64,000 bases of DNA, taken from CAWBRT01 sp963791145 (GTDB lineage: Bacteria > Acidobacteriota > Terriglobia > Terriglobales > Acidobacteriaceae). Positions within the stretch are counted from its first letter, which is position 1. Every line of letters begins with the position of its first letter. The notes beneath the pieces were generated by a model that saw only the letters and a program-made list of their open reading frames with translations, did not search any database and was not told where the DNA came from. Of the stretch, positions 56,014-64,000 are shown piece by piece. The DNA lies in contig CAWBRT010000017.1 of the NCBI GenBank assembly GCA_963791145.1, positions 186,001-250,000 of the forward strand. Reading direction: 5' to 3'. The position numbers and the translations under genes are program-made.

Positions 56014-57501
56014 CTACCAGATGAGGATGGCGGCAATCGTCGAGACGATAAGGCCGCAAACGATGGGAATAAACAGCTTCCGCACGGCGTCGTAGACCGA
56101 GACGCGGGCGAAGGCGGCAACGGCAGCCAGGGCGGACCAGGCGGTCAGCGTCTTGCCGGTCCATACGGATCCCATCTGCCCGATCGCGGCCAGTGTCGAT
56201 ACGTCAAGATTCACTGTCCGGCCCAGCGCACCGGCCAGAGCGCCGGTCAGGGGAAGCCCGGCGAATCCGGAGCCATCGATTCCGGTAATCATGCCGGAAA
56301 ACAGCACGCCAAAACTGACAAACAGGCGGTTATGCGGAATCCAACGGTCGCCGCTGCGCACCAGTTCGAAGAGGAAGCCGGGGACCTTGGCGCCGGGCGC
56401 AATGCTCAGGATCGGACCGGCGAGGGAGGCAACACCGATAAAGAAGAAGCCCGCAATCGGCAGAACCTGGCTCATCGCTTTGAAGGCAAACACCAGACCT
56501 TCGGTGAAGTAGACGGCCGATTTCTTGAAAGCCCCGCGTCCATCGCCGGCCAGAGCCGCGGCCAGCATCAGCAATGAGGCGACGCCGCCGACGATGCCCA
56601 CCGCAGCCGCTCCGGGAGGCGCCTGGAAACGGGCTGATATCTTCGGCAAAATCATGTCGACGATGATGGCAAGGAAGGCCAGGGGCGTAACAATCGCCAG
56701 CAGGTAAGCCCACTTCTGCACCTGCGGCGCGAGAGCCGGCTGGGCGGCGGGGGCGGTGCGAACGGCGGCGCCTCCGGGTGCAGCCGTTGTGACCCGTCCC
56801 GGTGCGCCGGCCGGATCACTTTCTTCCCACCGCTGCAGATGCGACGCGCTGGGAGACTGAATGTCCTTGCGGATTACGAAATAACAGAGCAGGAACGCGA
56901 CGCTGCCCGTGATCAATGACAACACCAACCCTTTATCAGCGACCAACGCCAGCGGCACGCCGGCTGCCTTGGCGCTGATGCCGGGTCCGACCTTGATGAC
57001 GTAGTCGGAGGAAAGCGCGCTTCCCAGCCCGGCCACCGCGATGCACAGAGCTCCACCCATGGGCGGCAGTCCGACGGCAATGGCGGCCGGCAACAGGATT
57101 CCGGCCATAAGCGGAACGGTCGGTGTCGGCCAGAAAAAGAGCGAAACGATGTAGCTCGCCAGTCCCAGAACAAAGTAGGCGACGTGGCCGTTCGGCATTA
57201 CCAGGCGAAACGGCCGGATCATGGTGACATCCGCCCGGATCGCCTTCAGTGCATTCAGCAACGCCGTCATCATGGCAATGACGAGAAAGATGTTGAACAG
57301 TTCCTTGCCGGCCACGAGGCTGGCCATGAAGATCGCCTGCAGCGCCAGCGACAACTTTCCGGAAAAGGCAAAGACCGTGACAAAGGTCGCAATCATCGCC
57401 GTCAGCACGACATTGACCCGGCAAACCATGGTGGTGATGATCGCCAGAATGCCGAGCAGGTAAATCCAATGAGCCGCCGTCAGGGTGACTGTCTCCGACA
57501 T
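56014..57501 (-). CDS. ion-transporter superfamily permease (GntP/DcuC-like)
   Basis: 495 aa with about 12 hydrophobic segments in two halves joined by a soluble Ala/Pro-rich loop (about 225-265). GSALSSDYVIKVGPGISAKAAG and FSGMITGIDGSGFAGLPLTG are likely substrate-site re-entrant loops. This fits the IT superfamily of organic-acid carriers. It faces the FAD oxidoreductase across a shared region with the palindrome ATTGTATACAAT, so it probably imports the substrate of the catabolic island to its right. Confidence 0.75.
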   Translation of the reverse strand: MSETVTLTAAHWIYLLGILAIITTMVCRVNVVLTAMIATFVTVFAFSGKLSLALQAIFMASLVAGKELFNIFLVIAMMTALLNALKAIRADVTMIRPFRLVMPNGHVAYFVLGLASYIVSLFFWPTPTVPLMAGILLPAAIAVGLPPMGGALCIAVAGLGSALSSDYVIKVGPGISAKAAGVPLALVADKGLVLSLITGSVAFLLCYFVIRKDIQSPSASHLQRWEESDPAGAPGRVTTAAPGGAAVRTAPAAQPALAPQVQKWAYLLAIVTPLAFLAIIVDMILPKISARFQAPPGAAAVGIVGGVASLLMLAAALAGDGRGAFKKSAVYFTEGLVFAFKAMSQVLPIAGFFFIGVASLAGPILSIAPGAKVPGFLFELVRSGDRWIPHNRLFVSFGVLFSGMITGIDGSGFAGLPLTGALAGALGRTVNLDVSTLAAIGQMGSVWTGKTLTAWSALAAVAAFARVSVYDAVRKLFIPIVCGLIVSTIAAILIW

Positions 57502-57820
57502 AAGAACCTCTCAGTAGCACATAGCTAAAGCTAGCTCGTTTTTCCTTGCCCAGGAGCGTTCCAGCCTGTGCACCTGGGCGATGAAGCAAGTCAATTCTTT
57601 CAGCCCGTTGACTTAGCTGACGGCAGGACCGGATTACTGGCGGAAGCCTGGAATGAAAAAAGTTTGCTTGTCAGAAGTCGTTGTGGACAAGGAATTGTAT
57701 ACAATAGGCGGGATTATCGTCGAGAAATGATTCGCGGGACAGGCTGGAAAACTGGAAAGACCGGTCCGGATCGGGTGCGTCGCAGGGCGATATCGCGTCT
57801 GACGAAGGGAGAGTTAAACC
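57502..57820. promoter_or_regulatory. divergent control region of the catabolic island
   Basis: 319 bp between the permease (minus) and FAD oxidoreductase (plus), containing the palindrome at 57694-57705 and a GGGAGAG RBS before the oxidoreductase. No gene seen. Confidence 0.5.
57694..57705. promoter_or_regulatory. palindromic operator candidate ATTGTATACAAT
   Basis: Perfect 12-bp palindrome that also contains a -10-like TACAAT, 115 bp before the oxidoreductase start. The core TTGT-AT-ACAA fits the TNGTnnACNA pattern of GntR/FadR-type regulators. No regulator gene lies beside it. Confidence 0.5.
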
Positions 57821-59131
57821 ATGAAAGTTATCGTCATCGGTGGTGGCTGGTCGGGCTGCGCCGCAGCTTTATCAGCTGTCAAGCAGGGCGCGGATGTCAC
57901 TCTGATCGAACGCACCGACATGCTGCTTGGAACCGGCCTGGTAGGCGGCATCTTCCGCAACAATGGCCGCTTTACGGCCGCGGAGGAGGCCATCGCCATG
58001 GGCGGCGGCGAGCTGTTCCAGCTCATGGATCGGCACAGCCTCCACCAGAATATGGAGTTCCCTGGCCACAAGCACGCTTCACTCTATGACATTACTTCCA
58101 TGGAGCCGGCGGTCACGCGGCTGCTCGCCGAGAACGGCGTACGCCTGAAGATGTCGACGCGCATCACCGATGTCGCCATGAAGGGCACTCGCTTGCAGGC
58201 GGTGATGACCGGCAAGAAGACCGAGGACGAGCGCTTCGAGGCCGATACTTTCGTCGAGACTACCGGTACCTCGGCTGTGCCGAGGGTGTGCAATGAGTAT
58301 GGCAACGGCTGCTGCATGTGCGTCTTCCGCTGCAACGTTTTCGGTCCGCGAGTCAGCTTGGCCGGCCGCGCCGGCATCACCGAAATCACCGGCCGGAAAG
58401 GTACCCAGGTCGGCGCCATGAGCGGCTCGTGCGAACTGATGCGCGATACGCTTGCTCCCGACGTGCTGGACGATATGCGCCGCACCGGCATGGCGATGCG
58501 GCCGCTTCCCAGCCACGGCAGCGACGGTTCGCAACTGGATTTGAAAGCTTGCCAGCAGTACTCGCAGCCCGAGTACAAGACCCACGTAGTGGTGCTCGAT
58601 ACCGGCGGCGCCAAACTGATGACTCCATTCCTGCCGCTAAACGTTCTGCGCATGGTCCCCGGTTTCGAAAAGGCGCGCTATGCCGATCCGTTTGGCGGCG
58701 GCCGCGGCAACTCCATCCGCTACATCGGCATGGCTCCACGCAATGACGCTCTCAAGATCGATGGTCTGGATAACGTATTCTGCGCCGGCGAAAAGGCGGG
58801 CCTGCTGGTCGGGCATACCGAGGCGATCGTCACCGGCACCCTCGCGGGCTATAACGCCGCCCGCTACGCCACGGGCCAGGAGCCGCTGGTGGTTCCGGAC
58901 AGCCTGGGACTGGGCGATGCCGTCAAGCACGTGCGCGAGCAGATGCAAACCGAAAAGGGCCTGGGGTTGAAATTTACTTTCTCGGGCTCGGTTTACTTCG
59001 AGCGCATGAAGCAGCGCGATGGCTACATTCTCGATATTCCCGAAATCCGGCGCCGGGTGGCAGCCGCGGGAATGACGAATATCTTCGCGCGGCGCGAGGC
59101 CGCGTCCAGGGCACAGAGGGCATCCGCCTGA
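57821..59131 (+). CDS. FAD-dependent oxidoreductase with a CCxCxxxC motif
   Basis: 436 aa. VIVIGGGWSGCAAALSAVKQ is the dinucleotide-binding site, and VFCAGEKAGLLVGHTEAI the second FAD-binding part of GIDA/FAD-binding-2-like proteins. NGCCMCVFRCNVFGPR may hold an iron-sulfur cluster or active-site thiols. Alanine-rich C-terminus. It starts the catabolic island; FdrA follows after 655 bp with inserted repeats. Substrate unknown. Confidence 0.8.
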   Translation: MKVIVIGGGWSGCAAALSAVKQGADVTLIERTDMLLGTGLVGGIFRNNGRFTAAEEAIAMGGGELFQLMDRHSLHQNMEFPGHKHASLYDITSMEPAVTRLLAENGVRLKMSTRITDVAMKGTRLQAVMTGKKTEDERFEADTFVETTGTSAVPRVCNEYGNGCCMCVFRCNVFGPRVSLAGRAGITEITGRKGTQVGAMSGSCELMRDTLAPDVLDDMRRTGMAMRPLPSHGSDGSQLDLKACQQYSQPEYKTHVVVLDTGGAKLMTPFLPLNVLRMVPGFEKARYADPFGGGRGNSIRYIGMAPRNDALKIDGLDNVFCAGEKAGLLVGHTEAIVTGTLAGYNAARYATGQEPLVVPDSLGLGDAVKHVREQMQTEKGLGLKFTFSGSVYFERMKQRDGYILDIPEIRRRVAAAGMTNIFARREAASRAQRASA

Positions 59132-59384
59132 GGATTCGCGCCGGCTACGGACTTTCGCACGGTACTGGGCAGCGGTAGCGAGCACCTCGGCAATCGAAAC
59201 CTGCGCGCCGTCTTTCCCGGCTTCGACGCCGGCACGGCTGGATTTCTGCGCTTGCTTGGTTGATTTCTTAGCTCACTGGCCTTCGATGTCCTCGGCGAGT
59301 GACACCAGGGTCATGCCTTTTCGCTTAAGGTATCGCCCCGATTTTTCCGGCTGTTCCACTCAGAATTTCGTCGCCTTCAGACTA

Positions 59385-59634
59385 GAGCTGGTTGCATAAA
59401 TGCGCTTCGGTAAAACCGATAATACCCTCAGGGGCTAAAGCCCGCATTTTTGCTGGTCCGAACGGCGGGGCTGAAGTGTGTGCGTGAGAACTAGTTTCGT
59501 ACGCCATATAGTGAGCTTTATTGCCGCGCTGACCCCAATATGATGGGGTCGGACCGGTAAAAAATGGGGTTCTCACGCACACACTGAAGCCCCGCCCTTT
59601 CAAGGCAGTATTTGTGCAACCAGTTCTAGCTTGA
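59385..59634. repeat. family 4 repeat (CTCAGGGGCTAAAGCCC), interrupted
   Basis: Outer inverted ends GAGCTGGTTGCATAAA and TTTGTGCAACCAGTTC, with CCTCAGGGGCTAAAGCCCGC and GGCGGGGCTGAAG|CCCCGCCCTTT inside. The second palindrome is interrupted at 59477 by element A. Related copies: 39473 (start only) and 63131-63315. Confidence 0.7.
59477..59583. mobile_element. MITE-like element A, 107 bp, nested
   Basis: Perfect 15-bp terminal inverted repeats (TGTGTGCGTGAGAAC), a 6-bp target duplication CTGAAG (59471-59476 and 59584-59589), and an internal GACCCCA ... TGGGGTC hairpin. Removing the element restores the palindrome GGGGCTGAAGCCCC. No coding capacity. Confidence 0.9.
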
Positions 59635-59786
59635 GGTAATTCGCCGCCCACTGCGCTGTTGCGATCACTACCGACTTTACTTGCCGCTTTTTCCGCTTTA
59701 AGCTTCGAGGACAAGTCTTCGGCTCGATTCGAATACCGCGCTGCACTAATCCTGAGGCTGAGCGAACAGCGTGGAGGTGTGTGTTC

Positions 59787-61382
59787 ATGGTCGTTCTTGG
59801 AAAGATCAAAAAAAGCGGTTATTACGATTCCATAACCCTGATGCAGTGTGGGAAGAAGATGCTCGCCATGCCGGGCGTGGCGGATGCCGCCATGGTCATG
59901 GGGACGGAGTCGAACCGCGCCATTCTGAACGCCAGCGGCCTGCTGGTCCCCGCCTTTCACCAGGCGGGTGACGCCGATCTGCTGATTTCCGTGAAAGCTG
60001 AGACGGAAGAGGCAGCGCAGGCGGCGCTCGCCGCGGTGGATGACATTCTGAAGCGCAACCTCGCCGAGAGCGCCGGCGGCGGCGCGCTGCGTCCGGCAAG
60101 CATCGAGGGCGCGCTCAAGGTTTTGCCGGGAGCCAACCTGGTGCTGATTTCCGTGGCCGGACGCTACGCGGGCGGCCAAGCCATGTCGGCGCTGGAAAAC
60201 GGCCTGCACGTGATGCTGTTCTCCGATAACGTTCCGCTGGAGAAAGAGATCGAGCTGAAGAGAGTTGCCGCCGCCAAAGGGCTTCTGTTGATGGGACCTG
60301 ACTGCGGAACGGCCATCGTCAACGGCGTGCCGTTGGGGTTCGCCAACGTGGTCCGGCGAGGAGATATCGGAATCGTAGCGGCGTCGGGAACCGGACTGCA
60401 GGAAGCGAGTTCGATCATCAGCAACGAGGGAGCGGGAATATCGCAAGCCCTCGGCACCGGCGGACGCGACGTAAGCCAAGAGGTCGGCGGAACGATGTTC
60501 CTGGCGGCGCTGGAAGTGCTGGCGGAGGACGAGCAGACGAAGGTCATTCTCCTTGTTTCCAAGCCCCCGCACCCTGACGTTATGGCGCGCATCACGGCGT
60601 GCACGAAGGAAATCCGCAAGCCGGTGATTGCCATGTTCGTGGGCGCGGGAGCGCCGGCGGGGTCTGCGGCAAACGTCCCGGTTGCGCTGGCCGGGATGAA
60701 AGGAGCCGCGGCCACCCTGGAACAGGCGGCGCTGATGGCGGTAGCCGCCTCGCGCGACGAAGATCCCGGGGGCGTGGCCAGGCGGCTGGCGGCCAGAGAG
60801 GAGGAGATCCGGCGGCTGGCGCGGGGGCAAGCCAAAAAGCGCAAACGCGGACAGAAATTTGTGCGCGGACTCTTCAGCGGCGGGACCTTCTGCGCGGAGG
60901 CGCAGTCGCTGTTGGCCTGCAGCCTTTCCCAGCTCTACTCCAATGCGCCGGCCGGCGCCACTGCCAAGCTAGCGAGCTCGCTCAAGAGCGAGGGGAACAC
61001 GCTGATCGATTTCGGCGAGGATGAATTCACGCAGGGGCGGCTCCATCCCATGATCGATTTTTCGCTGCGTAAGCGCCGGATTCTGCAAGAAGCCGCGGAC
61101 CCGGAGACGGCGGTGATTCTCCTGGATGTGATTCTCGGCTATGGCGCAAACACGGATCCCGCCTCCGAGCTATGCGAGGTCGTTTCGCAGGCGAGCAAGA
61201 AAGTGATGGTCGTCTGCTCGATCACCGGAACCGACCAGGATCCGCAGAACCGGGCGGAGGTCAAGAAGAGATTGGAAGCCGCAGGCGCCATCGTGATGCC
61301 CAGCAACGCGGCTGTTTGCCAGTTGGCGGCGTACACACTGGCGCGAATGGAGGACGCCCGTGCGCAAACTGTTCAGCAGTGA
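59787..61382 (+). CDS. fdrA: FdrA-family protein (acyl-CoA synthetase-like subunit)
   Basis: 531 aa from ATG 59787, GGAGG 9 bp before it (a GTG at 59781 is possible). LLLMGPDCGTAIVNG and GIVAASGTGLQEASSIISNE are typical succinyl-CoA-synthetase-like CoA-binding parts, with LGTGGRDVSQEVGGTMFLAA near the middle. In E. coli FdrA with the DUF1116 protein AllG and AllH forms oxamate carbamoyltransferase. The DUF1116 gene follows with a 23-bp overlap, so the two make a complex. No AllH or carbamate kinase gene follows. Confidence 0.88.
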   Translation: MVVLGKIKKSGYYDSITLMQCGKKMLAMPGVADAAMVMGTESNRAILNASGLLVPAFHQAGDADLLISVKAETEEAAQAALAAVDDILKRNLAESAGGGALRPASIEGALKVLPGANLVLISVAGRYAGGQAMSALENGLHVMLFSDNVPLEKEIELKRVAAAKGLLLMGPDCGTAIVNGVPLGFANVVRRGDIGIVAASGTGLQEASSIISNEGAGISQALGTGGRDVSQEVGGTMFLAALEVLAEDEQTKVILLVSKPPHPDVMARITACTKEIRKPVIAMFVGAGAPAGSAANVPVALAGMKGAAATLEQAALMAVAASRDEDPGGVARRLAAREEEIRRLARGQAKKRKRGQKFVRGLFSGGTFCAEAQSLLACSLSQLYSNAPAGATAKLASSLKSEGNTLIDFGEDEFTQGRLHPMIDFSLRKRRILQEAADPETAVILLDVILGYGANTDPASELCEVVSQASKKVMVVCSITGTDQDPQNRAEVKKRLEAAGAIVMPSNAAVCQLAAYTLARMEDARAQTVQQ

Positions 61383-62772
61383 GCTCAGAGTGATCAACGT
61401 GGGGCTGCCGGCATTCAAGCAGGCGCTCGATGAATCCCATGTAGCGGCGGTTCAGGTGGATTGGAGGCCGCCGGTCGATGTGGAGCCCGCGCTGCTGGAG
61501 CGGGTCAGATCGATGCGCGCGGTCATCGCGCGAGCGAACGCACGGGCGATGGAAATCATTCTGAACGGCGCGCCGCAGTGGATCGACATGGCGCGGGCGA
61601 TTGATATCATTCCCGGGATGAAGACGAACTTATTGCTGCACGCCGGGCCACCGGTTACCTGGGAACGCATGTGCGGGCCGATGCGCGGCGCGGTGATGGG
61701 CGCATTGCTTTACGAAGGCAAGGCGGTGACGGCGGAAGAAGCGGAGCGGCTTGCCGCCTCGGGTGAGATCGAGTTTGCTCCGTGCCACGAGCACTCGGCC
61801 GTCGGGCCGATGGCGGGAGTCATCTCGCCTTCGATGCCGGTGTTCGTTCTGAAAAACGAGAGCTATGGCAATTTCGCGTATTGCACGCTGAATGAAGGCC
61901 TGGGAAAGGTGCTGCGTTATGGCGCCTACAGCGAGGCCGTAATCGAGAAATTGAAGTGGATGGAGAAGACCCTCTATCCGGCCTTGAAGAAGGCGATTGC
62001 CAAGCTGGGGAGGGTCGACATCAAGAACATCATCGCGCAGGCGCTGCACATGGGCGACGAAGTGCACAACCGCAATCGCGCAGCGACGTCGGTTCTGTAC
62101 CGGACGATCGCGCCGGCGGTGGTCACGACATGCGATGACGCCAAAACGGCGGCGGACGTGCTGGAGTTCATCAATCGCAACGATCACTTCTTCCTGAATC
62201 TTTCCATGCCGGCCAGCAAGGCGACGCTGGATGCGGCACGCGGAATCGAGAACAGCAGCGTGGCCGTAGTGATGGCACGAAACGGAACGGATTTCGGCGT
62301 GCAGCTTTCAGGGACGGGCGGGCGATGGTTTACCGGCCCGGCGCCGGTGCCGGACGCGCTGTATTTCCCGGGCTATACGAAAGCCGACGCCAATCCCGAT
62401 ATCGGAGACAGCGCGATCACCGAGACCAACGGCCTGGGAGGCTTCGCCATTGCCGCCTCTCCCGCGATCGTGCAGTTCGTGGGCGGCGTCACCGAGGATG
62501 CGCTGCGCTATACGCTGCAAATGTATGAGATCACGGCGGCGGAAAATAACGTCTACCAAATACCCTATCTCAATTTTCGCGGAACGCCGACCGGCATCGA
62601 CGTCATCAAGGTCGTGGAGAAGAACATCGCTCCCTTCATCGATACCGGCGTAGCGCACAAGCAGGCGGGGATTGGGCAGGTCGGCGCCGGCGTTCTGAGC
62701 GCGCCGATCGAACCCTTCAAGAACGCGTTTGAGGGATTTGCCCGGGGGTTAGAGCCTGTTATTAACTTATAG
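61360..62772 (+). CDS. DUF1116 family protein (AllG/YahG-like)
   Basis: 470 aa from GTG 61360, overlapping fdrA by 23 bp and preceded by GGAGG. ADARVINVGL-type start, HAGPPVTWERMCGPMRGAVMG, CHEHSAVGPMAGVISPSMPV, ALHMGDEVHNRNRAATSVLY, AMNGTDFGIQ-like ARNGTDFGVQLSG, and NPDIGDSAITETNGLGGFA are conserved family stretches. Partner of FdrA. Its last six codons (EPVINL) and the TAG lie inside the left end of MITE-like element D, so the original C-terminus was replaced. Confidence 0.87.
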   Translation: MRKLFSSELRVINVGLPAFKQALDESHVAAVQVDWRPPVDVEPALLERVRSMRAVIARANARAMEIILNGAPQWIDMARAIDIIPGMKTNLLLHAGPPVTWERMCGPMRGAVMGALLYEGKAVTAEEAERLAASGEIEFAPCHEHSAVGPMAGVISPSMPVFVLKNESYGNFAYCTLNEGLGKVLRYGAYSEAVIEKLKWMEKTLYPALKKAIAKLGRVDIKNIIAQALHMGDEVHNRNRAATSVLYRTIAPAVVTTCDDAKTAADVLEFINRNDHFFLNLSMPASKATLDAARGIENSSVAVVMARNGTDFGVQLSGTGGRWFTGPAPVPDALYFPGYTKADANPDIGDSAITETNGLGGFAIAASPAIVQFVGGVTEDALRYTLQMYEITAAENNVYQIPYLNFRGTPTGIDVIKVVEKNIAPFIDTGVAHKQAGIGQVGAGVLSAPIEPFKNAFEGFARGLEPVINL

Positions 62773-63018
62773 GACGGACAGCGTTGCGAGCGAAAATCGG
62801 GCCAGACGAGGCGGAGTCCGAGGGGCATGGTGATTCCATGTTCGAGGACGACAACGAAGTCTGGGCCGATTTGCGCCGCAACCCTGCGGGACGGGGCGGA
62901 TTTTCCCGATCGCAGTGTCACTCGTCGCTAAAATACTTCAGTATTTGCCGCTCCTCGCTCCTTGCGCTCGGAAAAATCCGCTCCCGTCGCTGCCGCCCTA
63001 TAAGTCAATAACAGGCTC
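62752..63018. mobile_element. MITE-like element D, 267 bp
   Basis: Terminal inverted repeats GAGCCTGTTATT(A/G)ACTTATAGG and onwards, about 26 bp with two mismatches (62752-62777 and 62993-63018), flanked by TA on both sides (62750-62751, 63019-63020), as for IS630/Tc1-type elements. No transposase. The left end supplies the stop of the DUF1116 gene. Confidence 0.8.
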
Positions 63019-63130
63019 TAAAGGCCTGAAGGGGAGTACGAACGGCTGGAAGAACATCAGGCGAACGCTGCCGGCTATTTCGGGATAAGAACGCCAGTAG
63101 TGCTCGGAGACGTGAAGGAAAAGGTGGTCC

Positions 63131-63315
63131 CTCAAGGGCTAGAGCGGATTCAAAGTGGGCGTACCCTTCGCTATCACCGCCGGGGCTGATCGCCCGGCTA
63201 CCCCACGGGGTATACCTTCCGCGAATCCGGTCTAAAGCCCGCATTCTTCTTGGCTTTGAACGGCCCGGCTCAAGCCGGGCTCCTTCCAAGAACAATTTGT
63301 GGAACAAGTTCTACG
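63131..63315. repeat. family 4 repeat interrupted by element B
   Basis: CTCAAGGGCTA before and TAAAGCCCGCATTCTTCTTGG after element B rebuild GGGCTAAAGCCC. The rest (CGGCCCGGCTCAAGCCGGGCTCC, then TTGTGGAACAAGTTCTA) parallels 59426-59634. Confidence 0.7.
63142..63232. mobile_element. MITE-like element B, copy 2, nested
   Basis: 91 bp with ends GAGCGGATTC and GAATCCGGTC (imperfect inverted repeats, one mismatch) between TA duplications (63140-63141, 63233-63234). Copy 1 is at 365-453. Non-coding. Confidence 0.8.
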
Positions 63316-63361
63316 GATTTGTCGTAAACTTTCCAGACACTCCGCGACAAGAGAGGTAATC

Positions 63362-64000
63362 ATGACCGCGCAGGAATTTCTTGCTTTTATGAGTAACGTG
63401 AAGGTCTATGACTTGACCATGCGGTTAAGCATTCATACGCCGCCGTGGCCCACCTATATGCCGTTTGGCATACAGTATTTCAAGCGCATCGCCGGCGCGC
63501 ACATGGGGCAGGGCGCCAATGGACAGATCATCACCACCAGCAATCACGTCGGCACGCACATGGACGGCGAGATCCACTTCAGCGCCTGCGGCCGGTCGAT
63601 CGGCAACGTACCCCTCGAGGAGTGGGTCGGTCCCGGCGTGGTCGCCGATGTCTCCCAAGACGTATCCGATTACAGCCTGTACTCGCCCGAAATGATCACC
63701 AGCAAAGTGGAGGTAAAAAAGGGCGACATCCTCATCATCAACACCGGCTACAACCGTTACGGCTGGGATCAGCCGGAGTCCGACGAGTTGCGGTATTTTG
63801 TGAAGCATCCCGGTCCCGACCCGAAGTTCCACGAGTGGGCGCTCGACATGAAACTGAAGTGGATTGGCGTAGACGCCGGCAGCGCCGACCATCCGATGAA
63901 CACCATCATCCGCAACTGGCATCCGGGGCCGTTTGCCGCCGCCGAGAAGAAACTGAAGGCGACCTACGGCAAGTCGTGGGATGAGATGTTCCCGCTCGAG
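63362..64000 (+). CDS. cyclase-family metal hydrolase (isatin hydrolase/kynurenine formamidase-like), partial
   Basis: Open from ATG 63362 (RBS GAGAGGTAATC) to the window end, 213 codons, C-terminus missing. The metal-binding signature HxGTHxD is HVGTHMDGEIHF; VYDLTMRLSIHTPPWPTYMP opens it; KKGDILIINTGYNRYGWD and WIGVDAGSADHPMNT fit the family. These Mn/Zn enzymes open cyclic amides or hydrolyse formamides. It follows FdrA/DUF1116, which suggests a ring-opening step on a nitrogen heterocycle. Confidence 0.88.
   Translation, partial: MTAQEFLAFMSNVKVYDLTMRLSIHTPPWPTYMPFGIQYFKRIAGAHMGQGANGQIITTSNHVGTHMDGEIHFSACGRSIGNVPLEEWVGPGVVADVSQDVSDYSLYSPEMITSKVEVKKGDILIINTGYNRYGWDQPESDELRYFVKHPGPDPKFHEWALDMKLKWIGVDAGSADHPMNTIIRNWHPGPFAAAEKKLKATYGKSWDEMFPLE

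Larger units (their letters stand above)
59132..59786. other. intergenic region with nested mobile repeats
   Basis: 655 bp between the FAD oxidoreductase and fdrA. The right part is a family 4 palindromic repeat split by MITE-like element A. The left part (59132-59380) has no recognisable gene. Confidence 0.55.
63019..63361. other. intergenic region before the cyclase gene
   Basis: 343 bp, mostly the family 4 repeat split by element B. No gene seen. Confidence 0.5.

Noticed and set aside
59382..60830. 482-aa minus-strand open frame across the nested repeats
   Set aside because: It crosses mobile repeats and the antisense strand of fdrA; no family.

Overview
The window looks like chromosomal DNA of an acidobacterium (Acidobacteriota) with dissimilatory sulfur metabolism. 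This is inferred from high GC, many small palindromic intergenic repeats, and a dsr locus that mixes reductive (dsrD) and normally oxidative (dsrL) marker genes, a combination I recall from peatland Acidobacteria genomes. It reads like a draft or metagenome-derived sequence: at least nine genes, including the essential rpoD and dnaG, are split by single-base indels. I merged such pieces into composite features.

Layout. 1-3.1 kb: repeats, a terminator, a truncated LVIVD-type gene remnant, an SDR and a BT1-like MFS transporter. 3.3-21.0 kb, all on the minus strand and read from right to left: dsrA-dsrB-dsrL-dsrC-(RsbRD-N protein)-dsrM-K-J-O-P-yeiH-(55-aa membrane peptide)-cobA::methyltransferase-dsrD-dsrN and a second DsrM/DsrK-like pair (tmcC/tmcB-like). 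21.0-24.4 kb: a divergent LysR regulator and a two-gene UxaA/SuyAB-type lyase. 24.5-34.3 kb: EamA exporter, LOG protein, lexA, rraB-like, trxA, an OB-fold lipoprotein, a P-loop kinase, the precorrin-2 dehydrogenase that completes siroheme synthesis, sugar or alcohol oxidoreductases and a thioesterase. 34.4-46.7 kb: rpoD, dnaG, outer-membrane proteins, hemL, HIT, efp, YtxH, LysR, ferredoxin. 47.0 kb: tRNA-Val(GAC). 47.6-55.9 kb: a large secreted GH99/71-like protein with Ig-type repeats, an NHL protein, a PAS histidine kinase and an unknown protein. 56.0-64.0 kb: a catabolic island (ion transporter, FAD oxidoreductase, FdrA, DUF1116, cyclase-family hydrolase running off the end).

How it works together (inference). 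Siroheme is made by CobA plus the Met8-like enzyme at 30.2 kb and amidated by DsrN for DsrAB. DsrAB passes sulfur to DsrC as a trisulfide, and DsrMKJOP reduces it with quinol electrons. DsrL and DsrD accompany DsrAB. The TmcBC-like pair is a further membrane thiol/quinone module. YeiH may move sulfite or sulfate. The UxaA/SuyAB-type lyase beside the divergent regulator could supply sulfite from a sulfonate, but an ordinary sugar-acid dehydratase is equally possible. No sat, apr or qmo genes and no dsrEFH lie in the window.

The intergenic DNA holds at least five palindromic repeat families and four MITE-like elements. Several are nested, one supplies the last codons and stop of the DUF1116 gene, and one palindrome lies in frame inside the cobA domain.
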